From Paguma larvata (Eukaryota; Chordata; Mammalia; Carnivora; Viverridae): a stretch of DNA of 64,000 nt. The DNA lies in contig CM057826.1 in the NCBI GenBank assembly GCA_030068075.1, positions 110,029,746 to 110,093,745 of the forward strand, written 5' to 3'. Position 1 is the first letter of the stretch. Every line of letters starts with the position of its first letter. Made by a program: the position numbers and the translations under genes. A model generated the notes under the pieces. That model made no database searches. It was not told the origin of the DNA and saw nothing but the letters and a program-made list of their open reading frames with translations. This document shows positions 56,440 to 64,000 of this stretch, one piece after another.

Positions 56440-56900
56440 TGATTTTTAATGGAAATTTTAATGAAGGGTATTATAGATCCACGTGCAGTTATAAGAAATA
56501 ATACAGTGAGATCCCTTGTACACTTTCCCCAGGTGCCGCAGTGTTTACAACTTATTTCTTTTAACTGTTTTTATTTATTTTTGAGAGGGAGAGAGAGAAA
56601 GAGCAAGTGGAGGAGAGGCAGAGAAAGAGAGGGAGACACAGAATCTGAAGCAGACTCCAGGCTCTGAGCCACCCAGGTGCCCCAGTGTTTACAATTTCTG
56701 AAACTTGGGGTATTGGCATTGATACAATCCAGCGATCTTATTTGTATTTCTCTACTCGTACTTATATGTGTGTTTGTGTGCTTATTTTTACACCACGTTA
56801 TCTTCTATACAGTACTGCATACTTACCACACAGTCAAGATACACATAGTGCCATCACCATAGAGGTTCCTTATGTTGCCTTTTAATAACTACACACACTG
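56440..56900 (-). repeat. Old L1M 3' UTR, antisense, split by a SINE
   Basis: agaaataatacagtgagatc, ccttgtacactttccccagg, then gcattgatacaatccagcga and cacacagtcaagatacacat, agtgccatcaccatagaggt, follow the antisense L1M 3' UTR layout. Confidence 0.55.
56551..56682 (-). mobile_element. Carnivore SINE with internal deletion
   Basis: Tail, GA tract and the first body part end at ccaggctctgag, then run straight into ccacccaggtgcccc. The roughly 85 bases between ctctgag of the body and actgag of the head are gone. A perfect 12-bp duplication cagtgtttacaa (56539-56550, 56683-56694) shows a single insertion event. Confidence 0.93.
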
Positions 56901-56949
56901 CCCCTCCACCCACCCAAACTGTATTAGGTTTTAACCAATCAGATAGCTC

Positions 56950-57145
56950 TCTACATAGATTGGAAAGCCAGGATATATAGCGATTAATACATTAAGTCCC
57001 ACTGCTTGAGTTTCAATCCTGGCTCTGCCACCACACTAGGTAATTTATCTACCTGACCTTATTCAAGCCTCACAAAAGCCCTGTGAGATAGGTGTTCTTG
57101 TTCCCGTTTTTATATGAGGAAACTGAGCCTTAAAGAAATGAAAGG
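56950..57145. repeat. MIR fragments, sense then antisense
   Basis: Sense part: gcttgagtttcaatcctggc, tctgccaccacactaggtaa. From about 57,062, antisense part: caagcctcacaaaagccctg, tgagataggtgttcttgttc, tatgaggaaactgagcctta. Confidence 0.55.
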
Positions 57146-57153
57146 CAATATAG

Positions 57154-57383
57154 GGGGTGTCTGGGTGGCTCAGTTGATTGAGTAACCACCTCTTGATTTG
57201 GGATCAGGTCATGATCTCACGATTTGTGAAATCGAGCTCCAGTCCGGGCTCTGTGCTGTCAGTGCAGAGCCTGTTTGGGATTCTCTCTTTCTCCCTCTCT
57301 CTCTGTGCCTCCCCTGCTCTCTCACTCTCTCAAAAATAAAAAAAATAAACATTTAAAGAAGAAAAGAAATATATATATACAAA
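57154..57383 (+). mobile_element. Carnivore SINE inside a MIR
   Basis: The head is gggtgtctgggtggctcag, with a standard body and tail ataaacatttaaagaagaaa, then an (AT)n patch. Duplication: gaaaggcaatatag (57140-57153) and gaaaggcaatacag (57384-57397). Confidence 0.95.
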
Positions 57384-57499
57384 GAAAGGCAATACAGTAT
57401 TTGCCTAAACTAACATACACATTTGAATTAACATTCAACCCACATCCATCTGACTCCAAAAGTCATGCTTTTTCACAATAGAGAACGTATTAATTTCAG

Positions 57500-58160
57500 G
57501 TGTTCCAGTTAGAGCAGTGTGCTCCTTGTTAAACATTTGTCCCAGCCTCAAACTCACCCTTCTAGTTCCGGCTTTGTGATGCAAAACACCATTCTCTTTT
57601 GCTGAGTTTGTTCTTCATAGGTTCTGCCAATAGGAGGCGCTGGGGAACAGGTTACTTACTCTTTCCCATTTGTTTCCTTTTGTATCAATACCACCCTGCA
57701 AACAGCTCTTCACCCTGACAGTGGCGGTTCCTTCTAGTAGCTGCAGTGAATTCCAGTCTGCAGATGGTCCACAGTCCAGAATTGGCGCCATTGCACCCCT
57801 CAGTGACAGCACACCATCCAACCACAACGTCACTTCAGAGATCTGGCTCCCAGTAACTCTGGGTCCCTCCTTCTAGTTCCTGAGGCATCTTGAATCTTTA
57901 CTCTCTGCCATCTGATCTTCTAAATTTTAATATTCCAGCCTCTACCTTTTTTCCTCCCCATCCTGAAGTTACTACTTCCATGATTATCTTAATATTCTCT
58001 TCTTGTGTTTCTAGTTCTCCAGCACTTGATAAACAACTCTTTATATTAAATAATGGGTCAGTGATTTACTTATTTGAGTTGTTTATTAAATAAATTATTT
58101 GTTAAAATAATTGGTATGGTTTCCAACTCCTGATTGGGCCCTGGCTGATACAAGTAGCTG
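57500..58160 (+). repeat. Possible ancient LTR remnant
   Basis: ccaataggaggcgctgggga in the middle and tcctgattgggccctggctg, atacaa at the end are phrases I associate with old solo LTRs of mammalian endogenous retroviruses. It is non-coding. Family and left border are unknown. Confidence 0.35.
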
Positions 58161-58463
58161 GCTCATAATCTGGAAATTTAATTGTGAGATTGACCAAGAG
58201 TGTAGCAAGATTATTTGGCAAATAGGACATGTTATAATTTTAACAAGAAATCCTTGAAATTTTAAAATATGGCAAAAAGATGACAGTGCATCTGTCCTTT
58301 CAGTGTCACACAATCAATGTCTAACAGGCCTGCCCACAGATTACATTCTTCTCTACTGCAATGCACCTGTATTTAACTTACTATTTATTACTGCTTATGG
58401 CCCACATTCTTTGAAATTAGAGATAAACCTATAGAAGATTGATAAGTGGCAAATGATTTTTCT

Positions 58464-58682
58464 TTTTTTTTAATTTTTTTTAATGTTTTTTTTGAGAGAG
58501 AGAGAGAGAGACAGAGCGTGAGCAGGGGAGGGATGGAGAGAGAGGGAGACACAGAATTCAAAGCAGGCTCCAGGCTCCAAACTGTCAGCACAGAGCCCAA
58601 TGCTGGGCTCAAATCCATGAACCATGGGACCTTGACCTGAACCAAAGTAGGACACTTAACCAACTGAGCCAGCCAGCACCCC
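58464..58682 (-). mobile_element. Carnivore SINE, minus strand
   Basis: It has a T-rich tail, a (GA)n run, gacagagcgtgagcagggga and a head ending gagccagccagcacccc. A perfect 17-bp duplication tggcaaatgatttttct lies at 58447-58463 and 58683-58699. Confidence 0.97.
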
Positions 58683-58756
58683 TGGCAAATGATTTTTCTA
58701 GAGTAGAGCTGTAAATAATTCTGTTGGATAGAAAAAGGAATCTCAAAGATTATAGT

Positions 58757-58960
58757 TTTTTGAATGTTTATTTATTTTAGAGAGAGAGAGAGCAGGAGAG
58801 AGGCAGAGAGAGAGAGAAAGAGAGAGGGAGAGAGAATCCCAAGCAGGCTGTGCTATTAGCACAGGGCCTGATGTGGAACTCAAACCCATGACCCATGAGA
58901 GCATGATCTGAGCCAAAACTAAGAGTCAGACGCTTAACTGACTGAGCCACTCAGGTGCCC
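58757..58960 (-). mobile_element. Carnivore SINE, minus strand
   Basis: The tail gttttttgaatgtttattta is followed by a GA tract, body and a head ending gagccactcaggtgccc. Flanks ctcaaagattatagt (58742-58756) and ctcaaaggtaatagt (58961-58975) match at 13 of 15. Confidence 0.95.
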
Positions 58961-58994
58961 CTCAAAGGTAATAGTCTTATTATCCTACAGGGCA

Positions 58995-60050
58995 TTCAGT
59001 GCAATTTTTTTTAATTAATAGGTTTTATTTTATTTTAGGAGTTTTAGGTTTACAGATAAGCTGAACAGATAGTGCAGACAGTTCAATGTATCCTCTCTCT
59101 CTTTTACTCAACTTCCACTGTTTCCCCTATTAAGAATGTCATGCTTCATGTGGACCATTTGTTTCAACTGATGAACCAATATTGATCCATTATTGTTAAC
59201 TAAAGCCCATAGTTCACTTTGTGGTTCTTTCTTTGTGTTGTACGTTGTATGGAATTTAACAATGCGTAGTAGCGTCATGCGCCCACCGTTCATGTATCAT
59301 GCAGAATGGTTTCACAGCCGTACAAGTCTCCTGTGCCTTACCTAGTCAACCTTTCCACCTCCCCTGAATCCCTGCCAACCGCTGCTCTTTTTTTTCTGTA
59401 ATAATATATAATAATTTTTATTTTTATTAATTTTGTGCATTTTTCTCCCAAATTATTAAATTAATATGTATATACCCAAGGAATAAAATAAAGCAAAAAT
59501 ATGAGAGGAAAAAGTTAATCTGCATCCTCTATCTCTCATTTCTAGTCTTACTCCTCTTCCTGAAGAGAACCTTGTATCTCAGGTGTGCATTCTTGCCAAG
59601 ATTTATTCTGGTTTTCACAAAATGAGAGTGCGTGTATGTGACTGATCTTTTTATTGTCTGTACAGTTTTGCCTTTCCCAGAATGCCGTGTGTTTGGAATC
59701 ACATAGTACGTAGCCTTTTAAGTCTGGCCTCTTTCATTTAGTAAAATGCATTTAAGGTTCCTCCATGTCTTTCCATGTCATTTCTTTTTAGTGCTAATAT
59801 TCTATTGTATGGCTATATCAGTTTATTTTTCCATTCACCTCTTGAGGGACATCTTTATTGTTTCCAAGTTTTGGTACTTATAAATGAAGCTGCTATAAAT
59901 ATTTGTGTGTAGGTTTTTGTGTGGACATGAATTTTCAACTCATTTGTGATTGCTGGATCACATGGTAAGGATACACTTAGCCTTGTGAGAAACTGCCAAA
60001 CTGTCTTCCAAAGTGCCTGTACTCTTTTGCATTCCCATCAAGTTAAAAAA
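58995..60050 (-). repeat. Old L1M 3' UTR and ORF2 end, antisense
   Basis: ggagttttaggtttacagat, accaatattgatccattatt, aaagcccatagttcactttg, then ctccatgtctttccatgtca, ttctattgtatggctatatc, gaagctgctataaatatttg and attgctggatcacatggtaa follow the antisense order of an old L1 3' end over 1 kb. Confidence 0.7.
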
Positions 60051-62333
60051 AAACTAATAGAACACACACATACACACAACACCTAACTTAGCAATCTTTC
60101 TTTGATAAACCACATGTATTCAGTCTCTTGAATTCTCCTGTGAACCAGTTTTACCATGTTGATACTGTCCCGATGAACAAGGCAAATAAATATTCGATAT
60201 GTGCTCACTTAAATGTTTGTATTAACGACAATTTTATACCTTTTAAAAATTTTACTTTGACGATAATAGCCAATGATATTTCCTACATGGAAGATGGCCC
60301 TCCTGATTAACCATAGGAAGAAAATCCTTTTGTCTTTTTTCTAAGTTAATGGTAATGACCTTTACAGTCACACTGAGATTCCTCAGGGTCAACTCACGTG
60401 TAAACTGGCTCAGCAACCCTATTAAAGGCTAATATTTTAAAAGTGCAGAAGAGTAGCTGGTGAACATTCCAGTGAACTGATCCATAGATTCATTAAAAAA
60501 AAAAAAGTTTCAAGTTGAAAACCAATTACTGGATAAATGCTAAGTCACCTTGCTATAAATCTGATTAAAGTGAATTTTTCAAGCCACACAGTCTCCATTT
60601 TTCTATATATTTTTAATCCAGTGGCTGCCGTTATAGGAGAAGATTGAAATCAACCCTCTGCACTAGGTCTTAGACTTATCTTTAAGAAATAGAATCCTCG
60701 CAGGGTTTTGAGGCCTACTGGCTGAATTCTGACACTGCACAGAACTTCCCCAGGCGGAGAGACAGAGTGGAATTACGAGTCTGGTTGTCAGAGAGGCTAG
60801 GGTGTGTGGTTTGAATGTCAAGGGCATTCTCCAGCTTGCTGCAACCCTCATTCTGATTCATCCATTCTCAGACTGTTGAGCTGAAGTCTACGTCTCTGGA
60901 ATCTCAAGTTATTCCAGACGGTGGATAGAATGAGTTTTCTCTCCTCACCTTCCTCAGATGTGGAGCTCCAGCAGCGGCTGGCACTGTGTACATGTAAGCT
61001 GCATGCCACACACCATCCCCCCCCACTTCAATTAATGTAAAGGCCCCAACATAAACATTAGTTCTCACGAGTGTTCCAAGGATTTTAAAGGGTTTGGTGT
61101 TGTAAAAAAAATATTTAGTCAGCTTGTGACAGCTACAATCCTGCTCCTGTTTCAGCTTTTAAAAAGAGAAGAAAAAAAAGGAAACCATACTCATTTCTTC
61201 CTTCCACAGCTCAGTGACGTTCCAAAAAGTAGAAAGAATCCCTTAGCTTGCCTCACTGGTAGAAATGCCTGGTTGGGACATTCCTTTGGCCACTTTAGCT
61301 GAAAGCTGCATACCTTGGGGACTGAAGCATCCCTACTTCAGTCTCCTGTCTGAGAACTGACTGAGAACTGTCTACAAAGATAGGAGAACTCTGTGCAAAA
61401 CCCCCTGAGAAAGCAACCCAAAACCACACCTGACCCCGGAGGGAGGCTGCACTTCCAGAGAGAAGACACGCCACTGAGATACTAGCATCGCTCAGGATCC
61501 CTTTTTATTCTGACTGCTGACCAGGTAACTACTGTCTTAGGAGTGTTTGTTTCCAACATATCGAAGGAAACTCTTTGACCTGGTGAAATGAGACAGTTGT
61601 CATTATGACACACTGTGGTAACCTCCAAGAAGCGATCCTTGCAAGCGAAGGAAACTGCCTTGTAGGAAACGGAAAAGCTGACCAGTCCTTTTCTATCTAG
61701 GATACTCATGCTCCTGGCCCTTTTGCTGCAGTAGCTTGTGCTTAATTCCTTGTTGTGTTTGGCAATGAGCTGGTGAGAAAAACAAGGGTATTAATAATGA
61801 TAATAGACATTTGAACTTCCTGGGTACACTGTGTGCTTCTACCCAAGTACTGAATAGAATTTTTTGTGAGATTATTTGTGTGTGTGTGTGTATGTGCCAT
61901 GAGACTAAATTTTGCCACAAACTTAAATCATTCATTTTCCTTTGTCCTGGAAAAAAAAACACATTTTTGTCTCTGCGGCATTTGAATCAACTCTCATTTC
62001 CTGATTTTGGCATTTGAAAAGGTTTTATGACATAAAATGACTTTATTTATGTATTCAGCAACTCATGCCACAAAGCCTTAGGGCCTGCCAATTAAAAACA
62101 CAGCAGCATAGGAGTGAAGCAGTTTGATGATTTTCCATCGATGAAATGGTTTTCCATCAGCAGCAGGCTCCTTGCAATATGATACTGCTATTTGGTGACT
62201 CAAATGCTATAAATCTAGTTGTCTTTCTGGTTTTGTGGCAAATCCCACCTGCTGTGGTCTTTGTTGGTAACTTGTGGATTTTGGTCTGGTTGCCCATTAT
62301 TGATCCCTTTTTTCTATCCCTCTCTTGTTAGAG
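60051..62333. other. 2.3-kb stretch almost free of recognisable repeats
   Basis: It contains a (GT)n run at about 61,876-61,892 and no transposon I can name. Frames at 61693-61962 and 62146-62331 lack any recognised domain. Confidence 0.4.
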
Positions 62334-62425
62334 AGGTGGAAAATCAAGAAGGAGGAGAAGGAGGAGGAGGGGGGGAGGAGGGGGAGGAGGAGGAGGAGAT
62401 AGACAGGAAGAAAGGTGGAAAATCA
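62334..62425. repeat. G-rich (GGA)n tract between 13-bp direct repeats
   Basis: A GGA tract with G runs of 7 (62369-62375) and 5 (62380-62384) lies between aggtggaaaatca at 62334-62346 and the same 13 bases at 62413-62425. Confidence 0.9.
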
Positions 62426-62767
62426 GCAAGAATTGTAGGTGCTGGGAAAACAAGGGTCCTGGGTAAGAGTCCCCTGTGGGTGGTGCCATTTATGCACTAT
62501 GATCTACAGAATTCATATTCTAGGGCAACTGAAGTTTGCTGCAGAAGTTTTCTTGGCATATTAAAATTTCCTGCAAGAGAGTTTACCAGAAAAGGCATAC
62601 TCGAGGTGAAGAGCTGGTGTCTACATCTTTGCCTCAGAGGGTCAAATTTCTGGGAAAAACTCAGCTGAGAGCTCTTCTGAGAAACAAGCTGACATCACAG
62701 GGTTGAGGGACTTATTGCCTCAAGGACTCTAATGCTCTAGAAATTTGCCAAAGCCACTCTTTGTTTA
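62426..62767. other. Single-copy stretch
   Basis: It is the 3' part of a 149-codon frame (62219-62668) that crosses the GGA tract and is judged non-coding. No repeat recognised. Confidence 0.4.
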
Positions 62768-62780
62768 AAATTGACTCTAG

Positions 62781-62962
62781 AGGCGCCTGGGTGGTCCCTC
62801 GGTTAAGCATCCAACTCTTGATTTTGGCTCAGGTCATGATCCCAGGGTCATGGGATCAAGCCCCACATTGGGCTCCATGTTGAGTGGAGCTTAAGATTCT
62901 CTCTCTCTCCCTCTCCATCACACTCTCTCTGTCTCTATCTAAAAGAAAAAAAGAAAAAAAGG
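62781..62962 (+). mobile_element. Carnivore SINE of an older type
   Basis: The head ggcgcctgggtggtccctcg is followed by a body with ttgagtggagcttaagattc, unlike the felid middle block and closer to the general caniform/feliform ancestor type. A perfect 13-bp duplication aaattgactctag lies at 62768-62780 and 62963-62975. Confidence 0.94.
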
Positions 62963-63319
62963 AAATTGACTCTAGCTTGTAATCATAGGCATTAATGGTT
63001 CCTTAAGTACAAATGGAGAAGCAGTGCTCTGGGGGTGAATGTCCTGTGCTGTGAGGGATTCCAGTGTGTATGACTGATACAGTGGTATGAACACATTTGG
63101 TGGAAGCCTCCAGCAAAAGCAATTTATATATTTATCTCTGATGCCATTTCTCCATAATTTGGCCTTCTTAAATAACTTGATGACCAAACTGCACTTTGGG
63201 CATTCTGAAAATGCAACATTATCACTGACTAAAGAGTAAATTGAAGCTAGAAGATGTTTAGGTGTTTAAATGACCTAATCCAATCCTTGACAACTCCTTC
63301 TCTGACTCACTACCTTCTT

Positions 63320-64000
63320 TCTCTTCCTCTTTTTTTTTTAATTACAAAAGCATAGCATTAACACATAGAATAAGAGTTATCCATGGAATTATTGTAGCAC
63401 AAAAAATTTTTAAATCTTTCATGGTGCTATCAACTAGAAACGAGCATTGTAATCAAGTGTATTTCCTTCCAGTCTTTTTTTCATTCCTGAAATTTTATGT
63501 ATTTTGCATCATAAATTGTGTGTTTTATACTATAATGTATTATAAATTGGCATGCTTACTATAAACAATTTACATGCGGAAATTAATAAAGGAGAAATTA
63601 ACATTTCCTATAATCCCAACCCACAATCATCATAAAAATAATTAGTGTGAAAAGTTTGATAATATTATCTATTATATATATCAAGTTTATATATGCATTA
63701 TATATTATGTTATAATATATAAGTTGATATGTAGTATCTAATGTTATCTATTATATATGCTGACTTGATAGTTTTATCAAATGGTTTATACTATATATTC
63801 TGTTAAATAATTTGCTTTTTTTTTATAACAATATATCTAAACATCTTTCAGAGTCCAGATATGTGTATCTGCTCCATTTAAAAAATGACTATATAGTATT
63901 CCATTGCATAGATGTACCATGCATTGGTACAAATACTTTGCTATTATAAAGAATACATTGGTCATTCTTCTGTATTTATCTTTGCACACCTGTTTGCAAA
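63320..64000 (-). repeat. Old L1M 3' UTR, antisense, continuing past the window
   Basis: gtatttccttccagtctttt, gactatatagtattccattg, catagatgtaccatgcattg and ctattataaagaatacattg, ggtcattcttctg-like text, follow the antisense L1M 3' UTR order. A 130-base AT-rich patch of tatata and tatcta units (about 63,655-63,780) is embedded. Confidence 0.6.

Noticed and set aside
62219..62668. 149-codon plus frame with a hydrophobic start and a Glu/Gly-rich middle
   Set aside because: The middle is the GGA tract and the rest has no known domain. The start codon is internal to a longer non-coding stretch.
1..64000. CRISPR array or prokaryotic defence, operon or phage features
   Set aside because: The regular repeats are microsatellites or dispersed SINEs with variable spacing and target duplications. 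Introns, SINEs and L1s show a mammalian nuclear genome.

Overview
The window is nuclear DNA from a carnivoran mammal, most probably a cat (Felidae or a close feliform). The evidence is a dense set of about 43 tRNA-Lys-derived carnivore SINEs. Their heads read GCGCCTGGGTGGCTCAG, their bodies carry the felid-type GTGCTGACAGCTCAGAGCC block, then comes a CT-repeat and an AATAAACATTAAAA tail. L1 copies with carnivore-type 3' ends and older mammalian repeats (MIR, L2, L1M, MER5, MaLR LTRs, hAT) fill much of the rest. There is no bacterial-type gene organisation, so most short open frames are chance or repeat-derived.

The one protein-coding gene I can support is SLC38A9, the lysosomal arginine-responsive amino acid transporter and sensor upstream of mTORC1. 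Its last four coding exons lie on the + strand at 4788-4901, 6268-6416, 10780-10869 and 12062-12227. Splice phases agree across all junctions. Together they encode the C-terminal 172 residues, about five membrane helices, ending in IVQFFM-stop. The 3' UTR follows, with a canonical AATAAA at 12828. Positions 1-4787 are the upstream intron.

From about 12.85 kb to the end the window is intergenic. In mammals I recall the next gene downstream as PLPP1, but nothing of it is seen here. The main blocks are: a nearly full-length, inactivated L1 on the minus strand (13.5-20.3 kb, ORF2, ORF1 and 5'UTR regions, with a SINE inside); a mostly single-copy stretch (20.3-25 kb); SINE clusters with nested insertions (25-30 kb); a stretch with MaLR LTRs, L1M pieces and a 300-bp polypurine tract (30-44 kb); a 5'-truncated plus-strand L1 broken up by three SINEs (45.5-48.6 kb); and a mix of old L1M, L2, MIR and MER5 fragments with scattered SINEs to the end.

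The most notable non-standard item is an antisense hAT-type DNA transposon relic in the SLC38A9 intron (about 7.9-9.5 kb). It still shows recognisable transposase C-terminal motifs and is itself interrupted by two SINEs with target-site duplications. I found no previously undescribed biological system. The interesting signals concern retrotransposon insertion history, repeated use of one insertion site in SINE tails, and structure-prone repeats.
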